Shown here piece by piece: positions 1 to 6,111 of a stretch of 7,989 nucleotides of DNA. Positions within the stretch are counted from its first letter, which is position 1. Each line of letters begins with the position of its first letter. Source of the DNA: Roseiarcus sp036502965 (GTDB lineage: Bacteria > Pseudomonadota > Alphaproteobacteria > Rhizobiales > Beijerinckiaceae); assembly GCA_036502965.1 (NCBI GenBank), contig DASXXT010000312.1, positions 1 to 7,989 of the forward strand, read 5' to 3'. The notes under the pieces are model-generated. The model saw only the letters and a list, made by a program, of their open reading frames with translations, was not told the origin of the DNA and did not search any database. The position numbers were made by a program, and so were the translations under genes.

Positions 1-770
1 GCGCTTCGCGCGAAGTCGCGTTGGACCCAGGCGCCGAAGCCGAGCCCAAGCACCGTCCACATGATCGCCTGAGCGCCGAGCGAGGCCATGCGGAATTGCC
101 ACAGCGCCACGGCCGGGAAGCCTTCAGGAACCTCGCCCAACGGGGGCATCACAAGGGCGAAGATGACCACCGCGACAAGAAAGACAGCGGTGCCGACCAG
201 CGATGCGCTCCACGCGCCGAGCTGATCGACGAGGCGATTGCGGACGTTCCAGGCGGCGATCATGGCGCCGAGCGACAGCAGGATCATCCCGAAATAAATC
301 GCCGTGCGCAGACCGATCGTGTCGGGGTTGCCGATGGACGGCGGGTTGGCGGGATACTTGATGATCGGGACGGCGTAGACGGCGAGGAAGCCGCTGAGCG
401 CGAGCAACGCCGAGGTCACGCGAGGGCTCCAATTCCCAATCCGGCCGTACAGAATTGCGAAAGCAAGCGCGAACAAGCCGCCAAAGGCCAGATTGTAGAC
501 GGTAACGCCGGTGAAGAGGCCGATGCCGCCCTGGACCGGGCGGCTGACCAGCTCCGGATAGGCTTCCTCCGGCGGCAGGGTTTCGCCTTTGGCCACAGCC
601 GCATCGTGCTCGGCCTCGGCTTTCGCCTCGTCCATCGCCGATTCAAAGGCGAGGGCGCGGTCGACCGCCGGTTCGCCGACGATTTTCAACAGACCGAACG
701 AAAGCAGGGCGGCGACGAAGCCGACGATCATCCCCCGCCACAACAAAGAACTTGGCGTCAATACGATCAT
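1..770 (-). CDS. cbtA: Cobalt transporter subunit CbtA (3' end outside the window)
   Basis: Reading the minus strand from an ATG at 770 gives 256 open residues with no stop before the left edge. CbtA proteins are inner-membrane subunits thought to import cobalt for B12 synthesis, together with the small CbtB. The sequence has an N-terminal membrane helix (about 14-30) followed by the motif GEPAVDRALAFE (32-43). A charged, alanine- and glutamate-rich stretch follows (45-75). Further hydrophobic segments lie at about 82-108, 118-136, 157-174, 188-208 and 228-247. The loop motif KYPANPP (138-144), typical of CbtA, is present. The start is not certain: ATG 770 has only a GAGG directly against it, M14 lies at the usual family start, and an in-frame ATG at 836 is preceded by GGGAAG. 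The gene follows cbtB on the same strand after a 132-bp gap. The family call is firm; the cobalt role comes from family knowledge and the riboswitch context. Confidence 0.9.
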   Translation of the reverse strand, partial: MIVLTPSSLLWRGMIVGFVAALLSFGLLKIVGEPAVDRALAFESAMDEAKAEAEHDAAVAKGETLPPEEAYPELVSRPVQGGIGLFTGVTVYNLAFGGLFALAFAILYGRIGNWSPRVTSALLALSGFLAVYAVPIIKYPANPPSIGNPDTIGLRTAIYFGMILLSLGAMIAAWNVRNRLVDQLGAWSASLVGTAVFLVAVVIFALVMPPLGEVPEGFPAVALWQFRMASLGAQAIMWTVLGLGFGAWVQRDFARS

Positions 771-834
771 CCTCGACCCAAAACTGACGCCGACGCCGTC
801 ACAGACGTTCGACGCGGCGTGCTCAAGCCAACGC

Positions 835-850
835 ATGTCTTCCCGGCTCG
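835..850 (-). promoter_or_regulatory. B12-box-like sequence in the cbtB-cbtA spacer (tentative)
   Basis: On the minus strand, 848-832 reads AGCCGGGAAGACATGCG, close to the 3' B12 box of cobalamin riboswitches (roughly AGYCAGGAGACCTGCC). The rest of an aptamer, in particular the GCCACTGT core, is not visible in the 132-bp spacer. It may be chance, a remnant, or part of the upstream region of an alternative cbtA start at 836, which lies inside it. Seen: the sequence similarity. Inferred: any regulatory meaning. Confidence 0.25.
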
Positions 851-902
851 GGGTTTGCCCTCATGGGTAACCCTCCCGCCGGAAGCCGAATTAGCGGGAC
901 GC

Positions 903-1115
903 CTAATGGCAGGGGAAGCCGAGCAGATGGCGGCTGTCGTGCACGAATTCATGCACGTACATGCCCTTGATGATCGAAATCGCGCCTTCCTCCGCGCCGA
1001 TGAAATAGACGCCGAGCAAACAAATAAGGCCGGCGAAAATGACCCAGGGAAGCAATTCACGAATCGGGATCGCAGCGGGCCGTGCGGCGGCGGGAGCAAA
1101 TGTTGACGCCGTCAT
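903..1115 (-). CDS. cbtB: Cobalt transporter subunit CbtB
   Basis: This 70-residue protein matches the small CbtB family, the partner of CbtA in a B12-regulated cobalt uptake system of the inner membrane. It has one membrane helix (about 22-39). The C-terminal tail is rich in histidine, with H55, H59, H63 and H70, and closes with HLLGFPCH, the family hallmark and a likely metal-binding site. The ATG at 1115 is well supported: AAGGAG lies at 1127-1122, a good distance upstream. A cobalamin riboswitch sits just upstream on the same strand, so expression should fall when adenosylcobalamin is abundant. cbtA follows downstream. Length and motif order are normal for the family. Confidence 0.94.
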   Translation of the reverse strand: MTASTFAPAAARPAAIPIRELLPWVIFAGLICLLGVYFIGAEEGAISIIKGMYVHEFVHDSRHLLGFPCH

Positions 1116-1160
1116 GTCGAACTCCTTGGGGATATCGCGTCCCCGTTTTGAGATATGCTT

Positions 1161-1250
1161 CGTCGCGGAAAGGGCCTGACTTTCGGCCGAACGGACCGAT
1201 TACAGTGGCGCGACCGTGCCGGACTTGCACCGGCTTCCATCCGCGACGCG
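1161..1250 (-). promoter_or_regulatory. Cobalamin (B12) riboswitch upstream of cbtBA
   Basis: The minus strand carries the conserved cobalamin aptamer core. GGAAGCCGGTGCAAGTCCGG is followed by CACGGTCGC and then by GCCACTGT at 1209-1202. The GCCGG and CCGGC arms enclose TGCAAGT as in the P4 stem region. A B12-box-like AGTCAGGCCC lies at 1181-1172. An exact 9-bp closing stem pairs CGTCGCGGA (1248-1240) with TCCGCGACG (1169-1161), and a small hairpin TTCGGCCGAA sits between them. The element ends about 34 nt before the cbtB ribosome binding site, and I see no obvious intrinsic terminator, so control of translation initiation is more likely than attenuation. The aptamer begins about 30 bp after the end of the phosphorylase gene. 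The exact outer edges and the subclass are uncertain. Confidence 0.9.
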
Positions 1251-1281
1251 CGTTTTCACATTACGAGCCTTGGCGGCGGTG

Positions 1282-2088
1282 TCAATCGAGCGCTTCGGCG
1301 TCAGGATCGCGCAATGCGGCGATTGTTGGTTCGAGGACAACGAGGGCGTCCCTCGTCCCGTCCGCTTCGCCCTTCTCGAAGTCGTCACCCGCAAGTCCCA
1401 TCGTATTGGTGACGTGCGCGAGGCAGAGGATGCGAACGCCGGCAGCGCGGGCGAATGTGTAAAGCGCTGCCGCCTCCATTTCGACCGCAAGGACGCCCTT
1501 ATTGCGGGCGGCCTCGATGGCTTCGGCCGTTTCGCGGAATGGAGCGTCCGTCGTCCAGCTTGCCCCGACGACGCAACGAGGCCCGATCTTGGCCAGCGCA
1601 GCGGCGGTGATCTTCACCAGGCCGGGGTCGGCGTCGGCAAACTCGGACGGCGGGGCGTAGTGGTAGCTTGCGCCCTCATCCCGCAACGCGCGGTCGATCA
1701 CCACGAAATAGGGCGGCGGGCCACACGGCGTGATCTGCCCCGCCGAGGTCAGGCTGACCAGCAGGCGGCATCCGCTGGCGAACAGCTCCTCGGCGACGAG
1801 AACGGCGAAGGAGGCCCCAACCACGCGGCCGACGATGCCGACGCGCCGCCCGCCAAGTTCAAACGTGTCGAGGTCCGTATGATAGCAGGGCCACGCCGCA
1901 AAGGGTTTCGACGCGCCCGTCTGTCGCAACCGTCGCGCCAAATCGCCATCCGGATCAAAAATGCAGACCGACGGCGCCGGGACGTCGATCAATCCCTTCT
2001 GCCGCCGCGCTTCGCGCAGCAACGCCGCTGGCGTGAAGAGCGATTTCGACGAAGCGCGCTTGTTGTCGAGGATGGGCGGAGCAGCCAC
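1282..2088 (-). CDS. Nucleoside phosphorylase (PNP/UDP family)
   Basis: This 268-residue protein belongs to the purine/uridine phosphorylase superfamily, cytosolic enzymes that split nucleosides with phosphate to a base and a sugar 1-phosphate. Some relatives are hydrolytic nucleosidases. The clearest evidence is the motif AVEMEAAALY (201-210), in which the V-E-M-E core binds the ribose. GRVVGASFAVLVAEEL (87-102) forms the nucleotide-fold region with the phosphate-binding loop area, and TSAGQI (114-119) matches the conserved strand-loop. The start is a GTG at 2088 with GGAG about 10 nt upstream; no in-frame ATG is near. The substrate cannot be read from the sequence. The gene is divergent from mmsA and lies directly upstream of the B12 riboswitch and cbtBA on the same strand, so read-through into the riboswitch is possible. 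Confidence 0.85.
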   Translation of the reverse strand: MAAPPILDNKRASSKSLFTPAALLREARRQKGLIDVPAPSVCIFDPDGDLARRLRQTGASKPFAAWPCYHTDLDTFELGGRRVGIVGRVVGASFAVLVAEELFASGCRLLVSLTSAGQITPCGPPPYFVVIDRALRDEGASYHYAPPSEFADADPGLVKITAAALAKIGPRCVVGASWTTDAPFRETAEAIEAARNKGVLAVEMEAAALYTFARAAGVRILCLAHVTNTMGLAGDDFEKGEADGTRDALVVLEPTIAALRDPDAEALD

Positions 2089-2111
2089 TTTGGTTATCTC
2101 CGGATCGATGC

Positions 2112-2123
2112 CGCGTCGACGCG
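2112..2123. repeat. 12-bp perfect palindrome in the phosphorylase-mmsA intergenic region
   Basis: CGCGTCGACGCG is a perfect palindrome 24 bp upstream of the phosphorylase start, in the 208-bp divergent gap. Its place suits an operator, but palindromes this short arise by chance in GC-rich DNA. No regulator gene lies nearby. Confidence 0.3.
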
Positions 2124-2240
2124 ACGAGCGTCACCGTCTCCGGTACAAGATCGGGCCTCACAAGAACATCCTCTTGTCGAGTGTGACCGCCCTTGCCAGA
2201 TGCTTGGCGCTTATCGAGCCGGCGATCTCCGAGATTGCTG

Positions 2241-2259
2241 TGCGCCAACTCGTGGCGCA
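2241..2259. repeat. Inverted repeat upstream of mmsA
   Basis: TGCGCCA (2241-2247) and TGGCGCA (2253-2259) are exact 7-bp arms around the loop ACTCG. They end 37 bp before the mmsA start codon. This could be an operator or a hairpin in the mmsA leader. I could not identify a convincing -35/-10 pair in the gap. Confidence 0.4.
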
Positions 2260-2296
2260 TAAAGCGCCCAGTACACCGACATCAGGGAGCGGAATC

Positions 2297-3793
2297 ATGA
2301 TCGAATATGGTCATTTTATCGGCGGCAAGCAGGTCGTCGGCAAGTCGGGAAGAACTGCAGACGTCTTCCAGCCGATGGACGGCACAGTGCGCGCGCATGT
2401 CGCGCTCGCCTCCAAGGCTGAGGTTCGCGCGGCGGTCGAAAACGCCAAGGCGGCGCAGCCGGCCTGGGCGGCGGTCAACCCTCAGCGCCGCGCTCGCGTC
2501 TTGATGAAGTTCCTCGATCTCATCGCGAAATACAATGACGAGCTCGCCGACATTCTGGCCCGCGAGCACGGTAAAACAGTTGCCGACGCCAAGGGCGACA
2601 TTCAGCGCGGCGTCGAGGTGGTGGAATTCGCGCTCGGCGTCCCGCATCTGATGAAGGGCGAATATACCGACGGCGCCGGCCCCGGCATCGATCTCTATTC
2701 GATGCGCCAGCCGCTCGGCGTCGTCGCCGGCATCACGCCGTTCAATTTTCCGGCGATGATCCCATTGTGGAAGCTCGCGCCGGCAATCGCCTGCGGCAAC
2801 GCTTTTATCCTCAAGCCCTCGGAGCGCGACCCAGGCGTGCCGATGCGGCTCGGCGAAATCTTCGTCGAGGCGGGCGGGCCTCCGGGCATCCTCAACGTGG
2901 TCAACGGCGACAAGGAGGCGGTCGACGCCATCCTCGATGATCCCGACATTCAGGCGATCGGCTTCGTCGGTTCGACTCCGATCGCCGAGTACATCTATTC
3001 GCGCGGCACGGCGACGGGCAAGCGCGTGCAGTGCTTCGGCGGCGCCAAGAACCATATGGTGGTCATGCCGGACGCGGACATGGAGCAGACGGTCGACGCA
3101 CTGATAGGCGCTGGCTACGGCTCGGCGGGCGAGCGCTGCATGGCGGTCTCGGTCGCGGTTCCCGTCGGACAAAAGACCGCCGACGATCTCATGCGGCGCC
3201 TCATACCGCGGGTCGAATCCTTGAAGATCGGACCGTCGACCGACTCCGGCGCCGATTACGGGCCGCTGGTGACAAAGGCTGCGCTCGAGAAGGTGCGCGG
3301 ATATGTCGATATCGGCGTCAAAGAAGGTGCGAAGCTCGTCGTCGATGGCCGAGACTTCAAGATGCAGGGCTACGAGAACGGCTTCTACCTGGGCGGCTGC
3401 CTGTTCGATAACGTGACGAAAGACATGCGCATCTACAAGGAGGAGATCTTCGGCCCGGTGCTATCAGTCGTGCGCGCGCACGATTACGGCGAGGCGTTGG
3501 GATTGTGCAACGACCACGAATACGGCAACGGCGTCGCGATCTTCACCCGCGACGGCGACGCCGCGCGCGATTTCGCGACCAAGGTCAAGGTCGGCATGAT
3601 TGGGGTCAATGTGCCAATCCCGGTGCCGGTCGCCTACTATACGTTTGGCGGCTGGAAACGCTCGGGCTTCGGCGATCTCAACCAGCATGGTCCGGATTCG
3701 ATCCGCTTCTACACCCGGACCAAGACCGTGACCGCCCGCTGGCCGTCCGGCATCAAGGACGGGGCGCAGTTCTCGATCCCGACGATGAACTGA
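2297..3793 (+). CDS. mmsA: CoA-acylating methylmalonate-semialdehyde dehydrogenase
   Basis: This 498-residue enzyme oxidises methylmalonate semialdehyde with NAD and CoA to propionyl-CoA, releasing CO2, in valine degradation. It can also convert malonate semialdehyde to acetyl-CoA in beta-alanine or inositol breakdown. Visible aldehyde dehydrogenase features are PFNFP (148-152), KPSE (173-176) in the NAD site, GSTPIA (225-230), the catalytic cysteine C281 in GERCM, and EEIFGP (382-387). The usual general-base glutamate is replaced by asparagine in GAKNH (N252), the signature of the CoA-dependent MMSDH branch. The open frame extends upstream to 1961, but homology starts at MIEYGHFIGGK and GGGAG sits 8 nt before ATG 2297, so that start is chosen. 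Length is normal for the family. No mmsB or other valine-pathway gene is adjacent. Confidence 0.96.
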   Translation: MIEYGHFIGGKQVVGKSGRTADVFQPMDGTVRAHVALASKAEVRAAVENAKAAQPAWAAVNPQRRARVLMKFLDLIAKYNDELADILAREHGKTVADAKGDIQRGVEVVEFALGVPHLMKGEYTDGAGPGIDLYSMRQPLGVVAGITPFNFPAMIPLWKLAPAIACGNAFILKPSERDPGVPMRLGEIFVEAGGPPGILNVVNGDKEAVDAILDDPDIQAIGFVGSTPIAEYIYSRGTATGKRVQCFGGAKNHMVVMPDADMEQTVDALIGAGYGSAGERCMAVSVAVPVGQKTADDLMRRLIPRVESLKIGPSTDSGADYGPLVTKAALEKVRGYVDIGVKEGAKLVVDGRDFKMQGYENGFYLGGCLFDNVTKDMRIYKEEIFGPVLSVVRAHDYGEALGLCNDHEYGNGVAIFTRDGDAARDFATKVKVGMIGVNVPIPVPVAYYTFGGWKRSGFGDLNQHGPDSIRFYTRTKTVTARWPSGIKDGAQFSIPTMN

Positions 3794-3867
3794 TTGGGAG
3801 ACAGGAGCGACGGGCGGCCGGTTATGCTGCTTCCGCCCACGCTTTCCGCCGGCTTAATGGCGACGCG

Positions 3868-4419
3868 ATGTCCACCGCTCTGAAACAGATGACGGTCGAC
3901 GAGTTCCTCCTCTGGGCCGAGGGCAAGGAAGAACGCTGGGAACTGCACGACGGCGTTCCGGTGATGATGTCGCCGGAGCGGTCCCTCCATGCGGAGACGA
4001 AGGCCGAGGCTTATGTGGCGCTGAGGGAGGCAATTCGGCTCAAAGGGCTATCGTGCCGCGTCTATCCGGACGGCATGGCGGTCCGAGTCGACGCCCGGAC
4101 GACCTACGAACCGGATGCTTCCGTCACATGCGGCCCTCGGGCTCCGGCCGACGCTATCGAGATCGACAATCCCGTCATCGTGGTCGAAGTCCTGTCGCCA
4201 ACTACGGCTGCGGTCGATCATGGCCGCAAGCTTAGCGGCTATTTCTCGATCCCGAGCGTAGAGCACTATCTCATCCTCGATCCTGATCGGCGCGTGGCCA
4301 TTCATCACAAGCGTGGGGCTAGCGACGCGATGGAGACCAGAGTGTTGACAGGCGGCGTCGCGCGCCTCGATCCGCCGGGATTTGAGGTTGCGGTCGAGGC
4401 GCTGTTCCCGCCGCTCTGA
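3868..4419 (+). CDS. Uma2 family endonuclease-fold protein (DUF820)
   Basis: This 183-residue protein fits the Uma2/DUF820 family, which has a restriction-endonuclease-like PD-(D/E)XK fold. Members often occur in many copies per genome, and their cellular role is mostly unknown. The N-terminal part shows MTVDEFLLW (8-16) and WELHDGVPVMMSP (24-36). The probable active-site residues are E25, D83 in YEPDASV, E107 in VIVVEVLSPTT and K121 in GRKLSGYF. The C-terminal part carries HYLILDPDRRVA (133-144). All key acidic residues are present, so the fold looks intact. ATG 3868 is chosen because family similarity begins just after it; no strong ribosome binding site precedes it, and the frame stays open upstream inside mmsA. 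It lies 74 bp after mmsA on the same strand and may be read from that promoter, but a functional link is not evident. A 21-bp tandem repeat begins at its stop codon. Confidence 0.88.
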   Translation: MSTALKQMTVDEFLLWAEGKEERWELHDGVPVMMSPERSLHAETKAEAYVALREAIRLKGLSCRVYPDGMAVRVDARTTYEPDASVTCGPRAPADAIEIDNPVIVVEVLSPTTAAVDHGRKLSGYFSIPSVEHYLILDPDRRVAIHHKRGASDAMETRVLTGGVARLDPPGFEVAVEALFPPL

Positions 4420-4456
4420 TCTGCGCCCCACCTCGTCTGATCTGCGCCCCACCTCG
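4415..4456. repeat. 21-bp tandem direct repeat, two exact copies
   Basis: Two identical 21-bp units lie head to tail at 4415-4435 and 4436-4456. Each begins TCTGATCTGCG and ends CCCCACCTCG. The first copy contains the Uma2 stop codon (TGA 4417-4419), and the second copy repeats that TGA out of coding use. The array fills most of the 47-bp gap between Uma2 and the convergent secreted-protein gene. The likely origin is slippage or a recent local duplication. Confidence 0.95.
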
Positions 4457-4466
4457 CGCGCCGAGT

Positions 4467-4868
4467 TCAGAATTTGAACAGAACCCAGCCCGGCGCGGCG
4501 TTGCCGAGCGGATCAGTGATCCTCTCCCGGCCGCGCATGCCCACGAAGGTGCCCTCGATCGGCGTCGGCTGGTTGAACGTGCTGTAGACGTAGCCGTTGC
4601 CGACCGTGCCCACCGGAACCTGTGTGCCGGCGGTTAGGTAGGACGGCCGGGCATGCACCGTGATCTGCCTGCCGGCCGGGGCCGGACGCTTTGCGCGCTT
4701 TTTGAGCGCTATCTGACGGGGCTTTGCCTTTTGGGGCGTCGCCCCCAGAGGCCCCGTCGTCTGCACAGCCGCCTCATCCTGCGGCCCTGTCTGGGCGTTC
4801 GCGGCCGGCGCCGCCGCGAGGCCGGCCGCAAACGCGGCTGCGGCCAGCAGCCGAATCGAGCGAACCAT
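4467..4868 (-). CDS. Small secreted basic protein of unknown function
   Basis: I do not recognise the family. The 133-residue product begins with a clear Sec signal peptide: MVRSIR, a hydrophobic alanine- and leucine-rich core, and a likely signal peptidase I site after ANA (residue 25). The mature part starts with a glutamine- and threonine-rich segment. A strongly basic, proline-containing stretch follows at about 49-66 (KAKPRQIALKKRAKRPAP). A more ordered C-terminal section follows, with ITVHARPSYL, GTVGNGYVYSTF and the end GWVLFKF. No cysteine is seen in the mature part. ATG 4868 is preferred over the longer frame from 4985 because AAGGAAA sits a suitable distance upstream and the signal peptide begins there. 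It converges on Uma2 and is divergent from the carboxypeptidase gene. A periplasmic location is inferred; function is open. Confidence 0.72.
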   Translation of the reverse strand: MVRSIRLLAAAAFAAGLAAAPAANAQTGPQDEAAVQTTGPLGATPQKAKPRQIALKKRAKRPAPAGRQITVHARPSYLTAGTQVPVGTVGNGYVYSTFNQPTPIEGTFVGMRGRERITDPLGNAAPGWVLFKF

Positions 4869-5177
4869 CACACTTTCCTTTCGCCCGACGCAGCCACCTC
4901 TCAAGACATGGGGCGGCGGTAGCTGAATGCAATGGAGCGAGCCTCGTCGACGCTTCGGCCCGCCCTGAACGATCGCCGCCGTCAATGCCCCGGCTTTGGC
5001 GGAAAATCAATGGCGGCCGCGGCCGGGACTGGCCTTAGCGTCCCGGACCCGGCGGCGCCTTGCCGGGGAATAGTGACCAGTTGCCAGCGAGCTCGACTTG
5101 GGCAAAGTTCGATGTTGTTCTCGCCGCCGGTCCAACCGGAGATGAGAGTCGCTGCTTGATCATCGAAGCCAATTCAT
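4869..5177. other. Gene-free divergent intergenic region
   Basis: This 309-bp stretch separates the secreted-protein gene and the carboxypeptidase gene, which are transcribed away from each other. It must hold promoters for both, but I cannot point to a reliable -35/-10 pair. The short reading frames across it have no recognisable protein features. The only structure I note is an inverted repeat, CCGGGAC (5023-5029) and GTCCCGG (5040-5046) around a 10-nt loop, about 130 bp before the carboxypeptidase start. Confidence 0.5.
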
Positions 5178-6035
5178 ATGCTCGCACTTCGCAGAATGTT
5201 AAGGCCTGGCGTTGTCCGGCTTTCGCTTACGATCCTATTGTTCATGCTGGCCGGAACGATCGCCAGTCGAGCTGCGCCATTCCAGACCACCGCGCCCACT
5301 GCTCTGCTGATCGACTACAATACCGGAACGGTGCTGTTCCAGAAGCACGCTGATGCGCCGGTGGCGCCCGCCTCGACAACCAAAATCCTCACGGCCGAGA
5401 TCGTTTTTCGAGAGATTGCGGAAGGCAGGCGAAGTCTCGGGGACCGATTGCCGATCTCGCCAAAGGCCGCGCGAGAAGGTGACGCCGAATCCGGCGGCTC
5501 CAGCATGTTTGCGCAAGCGAACACGCAAGTCAGCATCGACGATCTGCTGCGCGGCCTTCTGATCACATCAGGCAACGACGCCGCTGTCGCCCTCGCCGAA
5601 GGCGTTGCGGGTTCTGAAAACGCGTTCGCAGCGCGCATGAACCAACGAGCCCGCGAATTAGGAATGAGCCATTCAAGGTTCGCGAACGCTTGGGGGAACG
5701 GCAGCGGAGGGCAAAGGGTGACCGCACGCGACATGGCGCGTCTGGCGGCCTACGTGATCGGGACCTACCCCCAGTTCTACCATTACTTCGGTGAGACCGA
5801 GTTCACATGGAACGGCATCCGTCAAGTGAACCGAAACCCTCTTTTGAGCATGAATATTGGGGCGGATGGCTTGAAAACCGGCCATTTGGCCGCGAGCGGG
5901 TTCGGCCTGGTCGGCTCAGCTGTTCATAATGGACACAGATTGATCCTTGTCCTCTACGGAGCACGCTCCGAAGCGCAAAGGGCGAGCGAAGCGGACAAGT
6001 TGATGCAAGCGGGCTTTCATGCGCTCGGTTCGTAA
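5178..6035 (+). CDS. D-alanyl-D-alanine carboxypeptidase, S11 family, single domain
   Basis: This 285-residue penicillin-binding protein should trim the terminal D-alanine from peptidoglycan pentapeptides in the periplasm. All three active-site motifs of peptidase S11 are present: S66-T-T-K69 in APASTTKILTA, S131-G-N133 in ITSGNDAA, and K233-T-G235 in DGLKTGH. An N-terminal signal sequence covers about residues 1-33, with a hydrophobic core at 15-29 and a likely cleavage near SRAA. PBP5-type enzymes of about 380-400 residues carry a beta-rich C-terminal domain and an amphipathic membrane anchor. Both are missing here, since the protein ends about 50 residues after KTG. It is therefore probably soluble in the periplasm or held by its uncleaved leader. 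ATG 5178 has only a weak GAAG upstream; an ATG at 5196 is an alternative. The reading frame is intact, so this looks like a short natural form rather than a pseudogene. Confidence 0.92.
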   Translation: MLALRRMLRPGVVRLSLTILLFMLAGTIASRAAPFQTTAPTALLIDYNTGTVLFQKHADAPVAPASTTKILTAEIVFREIAEGRRSLGDRLPISPKAAREGDAESGGSSMFAQANTQVSIDDLLRGLLITSGNDAAVALAEGVAGSENAFAARMNQRARELGMSHSRFANAWGNGSGGQRVTARDMARLAAYVIGTYPQFYHYFGETEFTWNGIRQVNRNPLLSMNIGADGLKTGHLAASGFGLVGSAVHNGHRLILVLYGARSEAQRASEADKLMQAGFHALGS

Positions 6036-6096
6036 TATGGCCGACCATCTGATGTCGCCCGCGCCGTTCCTTTTCGGCCGCCTAATCCAAAAGCAA

Positions 6097-6111
6097 CTCG
6101 CCCTAGGCGAG
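6097..6111 (-). terminator. Possible weak terminator at the end of the MBL-fold gene
   Basis: On the minus strand CTCGCC and GGCGAG form a 6-bp stem whose three-base loop is the TAG stop codon of the hydrolase gene. It is followed by TTGCTTTTGG. The hairpin is short and the T-run is broken, so termination is only a suggestion. It lies in the convergent gap with the carboxypeptidase gene. Confidence 0.35.

Noticed and set aside
21..1106. Long plus-strand reading frame of 361 codons
   Set aside because: It lies opposite cbtA and cbtB, which have clear family motifs. Its translation is low-complexity, rich in R, D, E, A and G, as expected of an antisense shadow in GC-rich DNA.
1216..2262. Plus-strand reading frame of 348 codons
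   Set aside because: It is antisense to the nucleoside phosphorylase and shows no domain or ribosome binding site.
2282..3172. Minus-strand reading frame of 296 codons
   Set aside because: It is the antisense shadow of mmsA; its histidine- and arginine-rich composition resembles no protein family.
3868..4868. Uma2 gene plus secreted protein as a defence or toxin-antitoxin pair
   Set aside because: The genes are convergent, one product is exported, and Uma2 proteins are widespread singletons. Nothing in the sequence supports a paired system.
5023..5046. Inverted repeat before the carboxypeptidase gene as an intrinsic terminator
   Set aside because: No T-run follows on either strand, and it lies between divergent genes where no transcript needs to end.
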